A DNA stretch of 64,000 bases, from assembly GCA_037074705.1 (NCBI GenBank), contig CM073592.1:87609129-87673128 (forward strand), given 5' to 3'. Shown here piece after piece: positions 1 through 12,462 of this stretch; position 1 is the stretch's first letter; each line of letters begins with the position of its first letter. The translations under genes were made by a program, and so were the position numbers. Source of the stretch: Zhengitettix transpicula. Its lineage: Eukaryota; Arthropoda; Insecta; Orthoptera; Tetrigidae. The notes under the pieces were generated by a model. That model made no database searches. It saw only the letters and a list, made by a program, of their open reading frames with translations, and had not been told where the DNA came from.

Positions 1-589
1 TCGTAAACATTGGGCACTACGGAAATACCTCGCCCGTACTGCAGAACTGAAGACAGAAAAATCTTGCATACAACAAACTTCTTAGTATTCGCTACAATAT
101 ATTTCACAACGATCGAATGATCAAATATACAGAAAATATTTGCATTAATATTTTAATAATACACCATGTGCCCCAAAGAATTTCCCACTTACACTCTAAT
201 ATATCCACAAATAACACTAACGTATTCTTGTCGTTAAGGATACGTTTTATCGTTAAAATAATAATTACGCAATAAATTCAATTAAAATAAAGAAAAAACG
301 CTTAATATATTAGTCTAAATACAACGGATAATATTACACTTTACTTCTTGAATAAAGGGGACGGATGTGTTATTTAGCGTTACCTTCAACAGCAATACTT
401 GTGTCGTGCTTTAAATGAAGAAACAAAGGAGTAGAATTCAAGATTGAAATAAATTTCTGCAATTTTACTCTGCTTTTATAGAATTCCAGATAACCTTCAC
501 TACGTTCATATAATTTACTTTGACTTTTTGACCTATTCATTTAATGAATAAAAAGTTTTCTTACTCAACAAATATATTTTTATTTTTAT
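1..589. other. No gene seen; AT-rich unique-looking DNA
   Basis: I see no open frame with a recognisable domain, no terminal repeats and no RNA gene. The stretch is AT-rich and runs into the A/T-rich tail of the reverse-oriented repeat that begins near 590. Confidence 0.5.
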
Positions 590-965
590 TAAGGAGCAGA
601 CAGGCTATGCATAGGGTAATCCACATAGTGGCAACTCCCGTCTTATAGCATAGGAAATGGATTTGAAAGAGAGGATGCGGAAGGGAAGAGCAAGGTAGCC
701 AAGGGTTAACTAGGGCCGCCGGGCTATATTTTAAGGATCCTACCCGGCATTCGCCTAAAGAAATGCAGGAAAAACCCTAGAAAAACCTGCACCAGGTAGG
801 TTGGGCATTTGGTACATGTCCCACGCCGATCCGATGGCGGGAGAGGGGTTTGTTGTGGGTTCGCAGCTTTCCTCTCGCTGTTCCTTGACCAGTTTAGGAG
901 GCAGCTGGCCAAATATTCTAATAGGAATAGCGGATTACTCTTAACGTATGCAATTGCATAGTGGA
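590..965 (-). repeat. Dispersed retroposon-like repeat, family D1, reverse copy
   Basis: Read on the minus strand this matches the copies at 3690-3935, 29305-29565 and especially 44520-45050. Shared blocks include the 'cagctgcctcctaaactggtc' region, the tract with 'ctagggttttccctgcatt', 'ggatccttaaaatatag', 'ctagttaaccctt' and the final 'gtggattacc' block. On its own strand it ends near 590 in an A/T-rich tail, which suggests a retroposed 3' end (SINE or LINE 3' UTR). The short open frame across it is not conserved as protein between copies. I cannot name the parent element. Confidence 0.7.
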
Positions 966-2454
966 ATGTTATTTGTATCATGTTTTTAAAGTTTTTAATA
1001 ATATTTAATAATTTTTTAATAATTTAGTACTGTTGCAGGTAAACGAATTTTTCTTTATTTTTCAATTACGTCGGAAATTACAAATACTGTATTAATACAA
1101 ATAAAATAATCGAAAATGAAATATACCACCACAAATAAAAGTGAGTATGAAAGAGGTAAATATAATTCCATCCCGTTTGTATAGCGATATGAAGTTAAGC
1201 AGGCAACTAATAGTTCAGTATTTATTAAGACTATTTAAAGATTCAATTAATAAATCTACGATTACTGTAAATCCACTGTAGTTTTTTTAATTTTGAAAGT
1301 GGTTCCAACGCGCATTTCAAATTATAGATCGATTAACCTTACGTCAGCATTCTGTAGTATTTTATAAAACACTGGAAGGGAGGAAATTGATCGGTAAATG
1401 ATTCAGTAGCAGCACAGAATTTATCATTGCCGATGATGTCAGACAACTTGGCCAGGAATCTCAAGAACTACTTGTTATTTCAACAAATATGTTTATAACA
1501 TATCACTTTACGTCCCACTTTCATAAAAATAGTTACTGTTTGTTTTTCTGATATTTAAGTGACAAAAGTCCTGATTCGGAAGTACTACGAAGCGAATAAT
1601 ATTTCACTTTGCTACAGCGTATTAGAATTTCAGCCGGCTTTTAAATAATTATTATAATTTCATAATAAACGAACGAATATATAAATTTATTGTCTCAAGA
1701 TTCTAGCCGGAATGTTATAATCTTATCTCTTACCAAGATTGAGATACCTAAGGGGGTTTCCTATAATAGCTGCGATAATTTGTGATGAGACTGCAGAATG
1801 GCGCGAAGAATGATAAAACGATGTCCTCGCGACAGGGCGCCGGAGGGATGAATTTGTTTTCCACGTGACGGCTCAGTTAGCTGTCCGTATTGGAGCGAAA
1901 TTAATTTCTCTGTGACGGTGTAATTTGCTCGTGGCATCAGGTGCTCGCGATGTTTGGCCGGCGACCAACGGACGCAATTATAATTCGCTGAGCCACGAAG
2001 CGCCATTGACGTTGAGCCAACAATGATTCAAATTCACTTGGCTAAGGCTGACGCGTGACACAGCATCTACACGTTAATCAAAAACGAGCGGGAACACAAA
2101 TAAACGAGATTATACGAGACGTTCCAGAATGTTATACGATGTTAATAGTCCAAGGTTAAGGTGGATACGTCTCCTTCATTCGTACGATTCTTATTATCCA
2201 TCGTAACATAAGATCTAGAGTACGGTGATGAATAAAGGCAGTGACTTGTGAAATGGTGAAATTTTAACCGGTTTGGAAGACATGTACCTGAAGTAAGACA
2301 CGCATAGAATCGGTTTGATTAAGGTAAAAATAGGTATAGACAAAATAAAAAAGACTTCATCAAAGAGAAATTGACGAAGTGATCAGTTCTGTTCCTTCCA
2401 CCAAATTGTTGGCCATAGCTTCGTTTCTCATGTCTTAACTCAGACACAGAAAGA
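966..2454. other. No gene seen
   Basis: AT-rich, with a less AT-rich patch around 1760-2010 that has a short minus-strand open frame. Its translation shows no motif I recognise, so I do not call it a gene. Confidence 0.45.
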
Positions 2455-2608
2455 AACGAAACATGTCTCCCTAACACCCTTAGTGCTGGGGTGGAGGAGC
2501 GGTATTTAAAAATAATGCAAAAACAACCGAACCTGGAGTCAAATCCGGGGTTATGGATATCGCTAAGTTTAATTATGACAACCCGGGCAACGCCAGGCAC
2601 CCAGCTAG
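2455..2608 (+). mobile_element. Helitron 3' end fragment
   Basis: This fragment ends in a GC-rich hairpin (cccgg...ccagg, near 2582-2598) followed by CTAG at 2605-2608 and then a T, the 3' structure expected of Helitrons. Its inner part ('gagtcaaatccggggttatgg', 'gtttaattatgaca') matches the inner units at 12780-13095 and 50000-51713. The 5' end is missing; the left limit is approximate. No coding capacity remains. Confidence 0.7.
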
Positions 2609-3689
2609 TGGAAGAATGAAATAAAAAATTTTCATGCCTTAACAGGAAGTTACAATTTTAGTTAATAATAAAATTTTCTGCAGCATTTAACCTAACAATA
2701 TTATCTAAAATGTTATTTTGAAGAAAAACTTGTGAAGTCACCAAATACTTTGATTAAATTATGTTACTAGTATCGTTTTTGAGCCGAGTGAAGTTAATTT
2801 AAAAGCGCCGTGTGTAAAAAAAATAGCATTTTATAATCCCAGAGAACTAAAAAGACGTAATAAAACTCGAAAAAATCATTTGTTTCTTATTATTACTAAG
2901 TTATATACAAGTGGTTATAAATGAAACGAGAATTGTGTTAGAGAGACCGAAGTTCTTTTAATATGATCAAGTTTACTTTATTTCCATATTTTATTAAAAG
3001 AGTTATACCAAACGATCCTGTATCAAATTTATTTTTGTTTTTGACTAAAAAATAAGGTTCGAAGTTTCTAATCTTGGAAACCTTAATCTAACGACGTGTT
3101 CTGAACTTTTCAACATTTAAAAAAAATACCTTAAATATTTTAGCCCCAGTTACAAGGATTTTGTGTATTGCACAGATTTTACTCTGAATTCATATTAACA
3201 CGGCGTACCTATAACTGATTTTTTTTACCAGTGATTTTTAATTCATCAATAATAGTTAACGACTTGTTAATTTCAAAAATGTTCGAATATTTCTCGGTTT
3301 TTCAACGATTTGTTAAATTTTGTAACCAAAACAATTGTGTACGGAAGCAATAAAGTTTCACGTAGTTATAAACTTTAGAAAGTGTTCACGAATTGAAGTG
3401 GTGAGTGTGTCAAATGTTTTAATCTTCAATTTTTAATATATATTGATAAACAACTATTGTTACATAAAATAATTTAAAGCTAAATATGACTAAAATGATT
3501 AAATGTATTGTAATATTTAACGAAACCTTCTGTGAAACGTCAGAAACACAGAAGTAATACTTTCCAAGTAATAAAAACATGATTTTCGTAGTACAGAGTT
3601 CTCGGTTGAATCAAGTAAAAATGGTTATACTTATCTGACTTATTAATTTAAATACTAATTTATTAATTATTAATTATATTTAAAAATAA
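2609..3689. other. No gene seen
   Basis: Low-complexity AT-rich DNA. I see no domain-bearing frame, tRNA or terminal repeat. Confidence 0.5.
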
Positions 3690-3935
3690 ATGAAGAAGCT
3701 TTTGAGAGCTGTTCTCTCGCAGGCAGAACCATTTTGGAGAGACGGAGAGAGCTACCCTTTTGGATGCCTTTTCCTCTTTCTTTTTTAACTAAGGTTCCCA
3801 CAAACCGAGGCACCTCTACCTATTTTGAGAGGTGTATGTCCTGGGGTTGCAGACCTTGGGCATAAGGTAAGAGTTGTTATGTGTTCCCATTGGAACAGTC
3901 AGCCAGCTGCCACCTAAACTGCTCGAGCAGGGTAA
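3690..3935 (+). repeat. Dispersed repeat, family D1, forward partial copy
   Basis: Matches 29305-29565 and 44530-44770 along its length: a ctctcgcagg block, 'aactaaggttcccacaa', 'gaggtgtatgt', 'gcagaccttgggcat', 'ggtaagagtt' and 'cagctgcc'. It lacks the distal half seen at 44770-45050, so it is truncated. In better copies the start can form a short hairpin between ctgcgag and ctcgcag. Confidence 0.75.
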
Positions 3936-3998
3936 ATTAATTTTTATAAGTCTAAATATATTATACTTCATGTAATATTAATAAAACATTAAGACTTT

Positions 3999-4107
3999 TT
4001 GTAGAAATTTCTAAAGGTGTGTGTGCTTCATCCACACTTTGAAGCCGAAGTAATAAAGAAAAAAATCAATGTGTGGGTAAAGCACACGCCTTTAGAAATT
4101 TCTACAC
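3999..4107. repeat. Near-perfect inverted repeat (about 38-bp arms)
   Basis: The left arm (about 4000-4037) and right arm (about 4070-4107) are reverse complements with few mismatches; the core shared word is tagaaatttcta plus a gtgtg/cacac segment. The roughly 32-base spacer is AT-rich. Transcripts would fold into one long stem. It could be a tiny foldback MITE or a hairpin RNA source. I found no second copy in the window. Confidence 0.75.
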
Positions 4108-4789
4108 AAAATTTGTAAAAATCAACTTACCAACTGAGAAGAACAAGTTTCAAAACAAAGCAACGATTATTTTTCTTAAGGGTGCTAATTTTTATTTTAT
4201 TAAAATACTACTGGTATGTTGGTCGGTTTATTAATTTATGAATTAAAAATGATCTTACGCCAAAAGTTTCGATTTTATACTAAACACTGTGACCACAGAT
4301 ATGTTTTAAACTGTTTATGATATTATTGACCTTTACGTATATGTGAATGACATTTGGTATTAACACTGAAGTTGACGAATTATAGAGTAGCTGAAGCGAC
4401 GAAACGCCAAACGGCTGGCTGTTCCTGTCTATCATTTGGATATATTTTACAAATTTATTTGACCTCACTAGAATGTAATTGACAGATATATCTACAATTT
4501 TCACGAACTGTTAGACTGGAAATTATGTTACAGTGTCACGCAACAAATTGTTTTTTATCTTACTGAATAAATATGCGTTTACTTGAATGTTACACTTCAA
4601 AATCAATTAAAATTATTACGTTCCATTTCTGGTTTCTCGTATTCGCGAATTGTTGACAAAATGACGATATTTTAAAGTAGCATTATAAGGCACAAACTGA
4701 ACTGATTGGTGAAACTATTTTTTTATTATTTATTATATTACATATGAATTTTTAATAACAATTCTGAGCTATAAATCTTCTATTTTTAT

Positions 4790-4907
4790 TTACATATAAT
4801 CAGATTATTTTTGCTAATTAGCTTTTTATTTAAAAATATTTTATTTACATAAAATCAGATTATTTTTGCTAATTAGATTTTTATTTAAAAATATTTAAAA
4901 ATTAATT
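4790..4907. repeat. Two-copy tandem direct repeat, about 60-bp unit
   Basis: The block with 'cagattatttttgctaatta' at about 4801-4855 is repeated immediately at about 4856-4905 with one or two differences, followed by 'tttttatttaaaaatatt'. It is a simple local duplication in AT-rich DNA with no coding content. Confidence 0.8.
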
Positions 4908-5865
4908 GTGGTATTAATATTCCAACGGGATACTGCGGTCCTGTTCATACCGAGTAATGAATGAACTTATATAAGAAACGTTTGTATCACAGAAATGAAG
5001 TCCCAGTATACATATTCTAATATTATGGTGACGAATGAGTCTCCATGTGTGCCTAGGAAAATACCAATATTAGACCTTAGGAACGGATGGAGAGGACAAG
5101 CTCAAAAACTTATGACCTTGATAAAAGGACAAGCCTGTTATTTTTGCAGGTGGCGAGCAAATACTGTGCTAGACACAAAGAAAATAAGTTTTCCCCAGTT
5201 TCAAGGTTACTTTCCGTCTGCCTTTGTAGAAGCAAGTCCGTTAAGACATTGTTTGAGTTTCCGGAAGCAGATTGACTGCACGCGTGTGGGGGGAAAAAAT
5301 TATTCTCCTCTTACAAATGAGGGTCCCGTATATTACAAGTATAAATATCTGACTCGGATAAGATTATAGACAGTTCGCGGTAGAGAGAGAGAGACGGTAA
5401 CGTAAGATAGCAACTTTGATTCTGGGTAGTGGAGGTAAATCAGCCGCAGTTTACAGCAACTTATATTAATGTGCGAAGATGTGACAGCGCTTTGGAGGCC
5501 CTGAGGCTGATCTGGTACTGCCAAATTCAGATCACCTGATCCATGAGTAATTCGTCCAGTGGAGACGCACCATTCAGCCAAAGCAACCAGATAGAATCCA
5601 GAAACACACGTCAACATTTCGCAATGGAGTTTGTAAGTTATGAATTATATACCCTTGCCACGGAAACTAGAAAATTTTGCCATTCTTGTATGTTTTATTT
5701 AATTTGGTGGATACCGTCATCCAATTCTTACCGCACTAGTTCAGACTAAAAGAGTCGTACTTGTCAATTCAGTTTTTTCACTATTTCGCATCATTTAAGA
5801 GCCAAATTTTTCATTTCGATTTATTTCACTGGAATGAATTTATTTTGGAAATTAAGTTTAAATAT
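4908..5865. other. No gene confidently seen
   Basis: Several overlapping short open frames lie at 4995-5750 on both strands, the longest 124 codons on the plus strand. None shows a domain, signal peptide or composition that would support a gene, and they overlap on opposite strands as chance frames do. Confidence 0.4.
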
Positions 5866-6886
5866 TGTAATTAGGACATTAATTGTTTGAACATAAAAAT
5901 TTAAATTGTTTGAGAAATCCTTTGTAGCGGCGGAGTTTCCAGAACATAGCGACAATGTAGTCCAGCTCTGTTCCTTTGTCGGAAGGTCCGAAAATGGCGT
6001 ATGCGCGCTAAAACGCAAGACGATAGTTCAGTTCGCAGGAAAACATTGTGAAGTTCAGTTCGCGGAAAGACATCGTCGATGTATAACTGTTAGTTTGGTA
6101 ACGAGAATTCAACAGAGTTGGAGATTAGGATTTAACAGAGTTGGTTGGTGCCTGGACATTTCTGAGGACAAAGTAAAACATTCACGAAAGCATAACGTCG
6201 AAACTTGCTAAGTAAAAGGAGTTTTGTGTCCATAGCCGGCCAGAAATAGTAAAATTTTGGTTTGAGTTCAAAGCAGTAAAGAAAGGCAAATCAACAGACC
6301 ACGGAATTTACCTAAGGCAAGCAGTCAACAGGTAGCTGACAAGAAAAGGGAGGATCATCCGAGTTCCTGACATCCTATAAATTTTGATTAGAATCAGTGT
6401 AAAATCTGTGAATCTCAGAATCAATGTAAAATTTCGCAATAGTGTGTTTCGATAACGAAAGGTATGCTGGAATCAACTAGACAGATGTGAGTATTGAGTT
6501 ACAAATTAATTAATTATGTAAACGTAATTAAAAGATAGAAGTCATATTTTGTTCTCATTTTAATTTTCGTTCTAGTTTAAATTGTTAATCAGAGTTAATC
6601 TTCTTACTTTTAAATTTCGTTCTCATTTTAAATTTCGTTCGAGTTTACTTGTCAAGTAAATTTCTTTTCTTTTAATTGTGATTTGTTTGTTAATATTATA
6701 TATTATATTATAAATATAATTGATATGTCCATTATCAAACCCAGTAAAGACCTTGAGAAATTAATATTTTAAATTTTTAATTGTTTAAATTATTTGCCAC
6801 AAAATAAATAAATATTTTGTTTGTGATTAATAAATTCTTTTATTTAATTAACGCTTTCCATTTGATTTCTAATTGAATATATTACA
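5866..6886 (+). mobile_element. Solo LTR, family L1 (ATAT target), forward
   Basis: It begins TGTAAT and ends ATTACA and is flanked by ATAT on both sides (5862-5865 and 6887-6890), a 4-bp target duplication typical of several insect Gypsy lineages. It aligns in order with 25545-26480 and with the reverse copies at 19854-20856 and 24594-25532: 'acattaattgtttg', 'aaaatggcgta', 'catccgagttcctg', 'gtgtaaaatctgtga' and 'agacagatgtgagta'. No internal retroelement genes lie next to it, so it is a solo LTR. The open frame at 5906-6211 lies wholly inside it and is probably chance. Confidence 0.8.
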
Positions 6887-8734
6887 ATATACATATTTTA
6901 CTTTACGTTTCTTATTCTTAAAATTCATATCATAATTTCCAATTTTAAAACATTGTTCGTCATTAAAATCTAGAACTGATAGTATTTGTGACATCCTTGG
7001 AGCTTTTTTTGAGACTTAAAACTTTCTGGATCTTTTAAGATAATCAAAGAGGTTATTGAATGCTGATAATTTAAAAACGAAAGTATATCTAACGTCACAT
7101 TTTGTAAGTAATTGTATTTCTGATGCCATTAATCTATTCGTGTCAAGGTGAACCTAACAGAAATCTTACTTCTTTTCACGTTATAACCTCGTTCCTAACA
7201 TAAATCCAATAAAAGTTATAAGTTACGAATCAACGAACTGTACATGATTTTTTGTTTTTCCTTTCATTTTACCCTATATTTTACAGACAGTCCTATTAGA
7301 TCTGATTGCCGCTCCTGAAATTATAATTTAGTAGAACGAATATTGCTCCGTTTATTCCTTTCAATAGAGAAAATGGTATAATTGCTGTAAGTAAAATAAA
7401 AAAAACATTATTAAAAATTAAAGTACAATGACGTACTCCAGCGACGTTTTGTAAATTGATAACCAATAAGTTAAAAGGAATTATTGTAATATGTCCTCAC
7501 GAAAAATTAAGTGACCACCATAGGCAACACTTGATAAATGGTGGAGAGAAAGTAATATAGAGCAATCTACTGTAACGTGACAAAGTTTTCCCCCGCAAAA
7601 ATATAGTTTTATGAGGGTGAGGTGGACAGTTGGAGTCAGGATATATTTTACAAAGTGAAATAAATCGGAGCACCGTGAATATAAATTAATAAATCCTGTA
7701 GTTCCAGTCACCGAACAATGTTCGAGCGACTACACAGGACGTACGTAAAAGCGAACTATAGTGATCATTTAATTAATTTTGAGTATGTAAATAATTTCTG
7801 AATGTTTGAATGCGTGGAATGGGTTAATTTGAAAAGCTCAATACAATTACATCAGTAATCATTCACGAGCTTAATTTTGTAAATAAATTTTTAAATTTAT
7901 TATATTGTGTTCTTTGGAAAATTCCTTGTGCTATCGTGTTGGTGCAGGGTTGAGGCATCAAATTCTATACCAGTATGACGGAGATTGATTATATAGCAAT
8001 GTAATTGTCTTTATTAAATGCTGACCCGCCCAACAATTTCTGTGGCCGGTATCCGCGAAGGGAAGTATCACTACATTGAAAGAAACCTAGATATAAGAAA
8101 GCTGAAAACATATTTCAGAATGTGTTTCGTATTCAGGAATTCGAGATGCAGTATGAAAGCAATGATCCTAGTCTCATACCTGGCTCGCATTGCTGAAGAC
8201 TCATCTCCGCGGCGCTCAGAAGCAGACAATTTTCTTGTGATGGTCCATTACGGAACAGGAATTCCTGCTACGCGAAATGAGGAACGTGCAGCCCCTTAGT
8301 CCTTTTTGTAAGGCACAGCACGTGCTCAGCATCGCAATAACGACACAGTTTACAAATAACAAGGCCCTCCCAGAGCACTGCACTGTCTCTGGCGATGAGA
8401 CACGTCCTGTATTTCAAAGTTGCGATTAAGTTTTCAAAAAAAAAAATAATTCCCAATTCGACATTCTCAATTTTTGACATTTCTCCGAAGACAACTTCAT
8501 CTACTATTAATGATTTCTGAAATAAATCTATGTTATACATAAGTATACACAAACTATTGTTTTGTAAATTAATCCGATCAAATAGAAATATTTAACTTCA
8601 CTACATTCATAGTGTAAAGGTAGGTGTTTATTTATCAATAAAATCAAAATGTTGCTCTTAAAATGACTCAAACTAATTTTGAAACTGTATGCCTTTTAAA
8701 TAAAATACTACAGTTAAAAATCAGGTTCAACGGA
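6887..8734. other. No gene seen
   Basis: AT-rich. The short open frames at 7481-7711, 8018-8299 and 8268-8552 have no recognisable motif. I saw no repeat shared with the rest of the window. Confidence 0.45.
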
Positions 8735-8805
8735 AATGGGACGTTTCGGCGCGGGTCAGTTCGGCGCAGGAACGTTTCGGCGTGAGTCATTTTGGTGTGA
8801 GCAAT
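8735..8805 (+). repeat. Short degenerate tandem repeat rich in TTTCGGCG
   Basis: Three to four imperfect units of the type 'cgtttcggcgcgggtca' occur in a row and contrast sharply in base composition with the AT-rich surroundings. I cannot assign it to an element; it may be the subterminal repeat of an unrecognised DNA transposon. Confidence 0.5.
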
Positions 8806-9783
8806 TGATTGAAACTTAGTTATTTTTAATTACTTTAGTCCCCGGATAAGGAAATAGTTTACGTTATATTATGAAATCACAAATAATTAGTAGAAACTAT
8901 TTTATTTTAACCTACAATAATTAGAGTTTAGAAATTAAAAATTACTTAAAAACACAAAAATGTTAGTGTACAAAGTGTAATTAAGAATACAATATATTTG
9001 AAATTAATTAATAGTATTAATTTGTACGTAATTAAATAACTTAATAGATCACATAAAACTTTTCATTACTGTGAGTGAAACATTTTATTTTCAAAATATG
9101 CATAAAATTCATGTTTTATAACATATAAAGTAGACTTATTATAGCCTGTAAAGTAAGATACAATTAAAAACTCACCGAGAAAAATGATTATACAGCGTTG
9201 CGTGAATTTTCACGTACCTACCTTCAGAATTTCCGTCTCTTCGTTGATATGTTAATCAGTATATTATTTCTTCTGGTGCTCAAAAGGACGGGGACAACCA
9301 CGGATACTAAAAGACTTCAATGTTTCCAAACCATCCAAATTTTAGGGAATGTAGGAACATTTTGATCTGAGATCATTGCTATTGAATTAATAACAAATAA
9401 AATGTGACAATATATAATGCAGTATTTTGTTATTGTTCTAACCGCTTAATAACACAATGTGTATATTAACCACTGCCATTCTTGATTATCCTCATATATT
9501 CAATGAATGTATGGTAAGTTAGCGCAAATTACAAAAACCATTTAAGTTTATTCGTATATAATAAGCCTCAATTTCGCAAATGAGTAATTTATCCTGTTCA
9601 GTATAAATAATTTCATATTATCATGTAACCATTCAATCTATAATTTGAGTTATTCTGGCTGCAGTGAGACGGAAATTGCATGTTATTTGTAATTTTTGTG
9701 GCAGATTATATATTATACTGTCATATTCTTCAACGTATCGTAGTACTTATTAATTGTAGATTGTAAATAAAATCACAGTTAAC

Positions 9784-9816
9784 CTGATGACGATGGCGGA
9801 GCTTGCTGTCGAAACG
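9784..9816 (+). ncRNA. Hammerhead ribozyme-like core
   Basis: The string reads CTGATGA (9784-9790), then a six-pair stem GATGGC/GCTGTC with G-U pairs (9792-9797 and 9805-9810), then GAAA (9811-9814). This is the order box 1, stem II, box 2 of a hammerhead ribozyme. PLEs are known to carry minimal hammerheads, so this may mark a PLE tail, although no PLE coding sequence is beside it. I could not define stems I and III or the cleavage triplet with certainty. Confidence 0.45.
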
Positions 9817-9829
9817 TCGTTATTCAACA

Positions 9830-10690
9830 AACAATTGTCCCGGGTTGAGACCCAAAAATTTGATATACAACAGATTCACCGGGGAAGCCATCGTTCTCTA
9901 ATACTTATTTATTATTTTAATACATGCCATTAATCTAATAATTTAAGTTGACATAGTTAATAAACCTTAATAAAAATTTCTAATTTTCTCTGTTTAAGTA
10001 AGATAATAGATATTATATTAAGAGTAAGAATAATATTTCTTCTCTTTCTATAATTCTTATTCTTGGTGTGTTCTTTAGCGCCGTAGCGAAATTCGCGAGT
10101 AACCAAATAAATTTTTTGTTGGTAGGAAAATTCGGGTTTTCAGATTCCATGCTTCTATGACAATTACAAAAGCTTTATTGCCACAGTTCCTTAAACTATT
10201 ATTACTGTAATCTATGGACAGACTGGAGGGCAAAATGTTATATATTCGCATAAAAACCACCAGGAAAACAATCCTGTATAAAGATGCGTACCCGTCATCA
10301 GACATGTGCGGAAGGGAGTCTAACAACTAGGAAAAATAATTGTCTACAATTATGCGGTCGAAAATTCTTCCTACATGGTTCGTATAATATTCTCCATAGA
10401 TCTGATATTCAAGTAACATTAAAGAAAAAAAATGTAACTAGCAACAATTTAAATTTTTTAAATAATATCAGATTCCTAAAACAGAAGTGTGGTCAATTAT
10501 TAATTATGTTTTTAGGCGTAAGACAAACCATATTGAAAAATGTGAATAATACACAATAAACAGTAAGTAGTATATGTAAGATTTTATTTTATGTTGTAGC
10601 GGTAGGTTTTTTTAAAACGATGAAGTAAAGGATATTTTACATAATTTATTAAATAATTATCTGAACATGGACAAAAAAAATTAAAAAAAC
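9830..10690. other. No gene seen
   Basis: AT-rich. Overlapping short frames on opposite strands near 10075-10559 show no motif. Confidence 0.45.
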
Positions 10691-10694
10691 ACAG

Positions 10695-11222
10695 TGTTCA
10701 GTTAGCCTGACTAAACAATCTGATCCCTTAATCTCAGTTAAACATGGTCTACGGTAATTCCCCCAGGTGCGTCAAGGATTGAGATACTTGGCAGTTACCT
10801 TCGTTGATGTCTGGCCGTTATCGTGTGGCACCCTGGATCTCTCTGGGTCGTCTCGAAACTGCAAGTGTCCTTCGGGGGCTGCACGTCCGTCGCTGGCTAC
10901 AGTTTGTCCCTCTATTTCTCTACTTTTCTTTCAAGCCCCTCGCTGGATGTCAAAAATCGAGCGTCTCGATCACCTTTGGGTCGATCTTTCCTGAACCAAT
11001 AAATGTCATTGGTTCAGGCAGTCACGTGTTAGTTCAAATTTCTGGGATTTTCAGCGAACGTTTCCCACGGTGCGACAGTCCAGGTAACTTCCTAGGGTCC
11101 ACAGCTTACGTGTCCAATTCCAGACTGAAGGGATTATCTCCCCGTCGCGGCGGCGCATGCTCAAATTCCAACTTACCAAGCTCTCAACCCATGCTAAAAT
11201 CTAATTATATTAAAATGAGACA
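10695..11222 (+). repeat. Dispersed repeat, family D2, forward copy (possible LTR)
   Basis: It matches the minus strand of 17275-17757 over nearly its whole length, for example 'cccttaatc', 'ggtaattcccc', 'cagttacct', 'cctgaaccaat' and 'ggttcaggcagtcacgtg'. A perfect 11-bp inverted repeat CCTGAACCAAT/ATTGGTTCAGG sits near 10992-11020. The unit starts TGTTCAG and could end in CA beside a TATA tract, which would suit an LTR, but no target duplication or neighbouring retroelement confirms this. The 157-codon open frame inside is not conserved in the other copy. Confidence 0.65.
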
Positions 11223-11279
11223 TATATATATCAATAATAAAACTATCGCGCTACAATGTAATTATCTTAAACTTTAATT

Positions 11280-12462
11280 TTATTGTTGTTCAAAATATCT
11301 GTATTTCATTACGTGGTACTATCGAATTTCGCCGACCAAAATTGCAAAGTATCCTTCAAAGGGAAGTGCCCACCATCGTAAATCCTCAATAAATTTCAAA
11401 ACAATGGTTTGCTTTAATAATCAAAGACTATGCCGGTCGGAGGAATCCCATAATTGAGGATCCACGACAAGTTGGTCAAAAACTACTTTAACTGGGTAAA
11501 TGGACAGACGTTTTCCCAGTTGGAGGAACGATGTATATAAAGCGTGAAAGAAATATTCAAGATAGTTCTTATTCTCGTACATTCCGACATGTTAGCTTTG
11601 TTATTCTTACAATATAGTTGAGAAACCGAAAAAAAAAGTTTATGGCCATAGCTGCAACGAGGAAAACACAACGAAACGAAAAATATTTTTCGTTACATTT
11701 CATACCAAATATAATTCAATTGTCATTTCCTTAAGTTGTTCTAAATGCCGTGATATTTTTAAAGCCTTGTCGTAGAGCAAATATTATGCCTTTTAAAACT
11801 GTGAACCATATTTTCCATAAATAACGACAAATGTATTGAGTAATTTGTTAAGTAATTCTGAATTGTAATTAAAAATAATTTTCAAATAAACAAATTCACA
11901 TTTTTACAATTTAACATTAATTTTATAACAATATATACACAATCATGTGTTTTTGATCAAGTTATCATATTTTCATTTTTATTTATTTAGTGTTCATTAA
12001 CTACTTCTCGTAAGATTAATGTTACCTATTTGTTTATGATTGTAAATTCTTCTGCAGCAAATCTTGTTTGCAGGATTAACATAAGAAAACAGCATAGTCT
12101 CCATAACTACAGGGTATCATGAATTTCATCATGCAAGTTGAAGTGGAAGTACATCCATAAGGTTCTCGAACGATCCACATTAACAGCAAGGGTTGTTTAT
12201 GGTTTTAATTTCACCCTCCTTGAACTTGACACATACTCTCCTCGAAGACGAATTCTCTCCCCACTGTGACGGTTATTAAAGTACGGGGTGATGTAAAGGC
12301 TACTACGAGTCGTGTTCGTTCAGATCCTACCATGAAACTGAACTTGGTTCGAATTCAGAATCTCTCCAATATTTAAGGTCACGCTATTTTTCAAAATGAA
12401 TGAAATTTTCTAATGTATATAAAATTAATAAATTTTGAGATAAATGTTTTTATTACATTTAA
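11280..12462. other. No gene seen
   Basis: AT-rich DNA without a recognisable frame or shared repeat. Confidence 0.45.

Noticed and set aside
4995..5369. 124-codon plus-strand open frame
   Set aside because: No recognisable domain, overlaps other frames, and no splice or expression evidence; length alone is not convincing in eukaryotic intergenic DNA.
10804..11277. 157-codon open frame
   Set aside because: It lies in the D2 repeat and the frame is not kept in the other copy.
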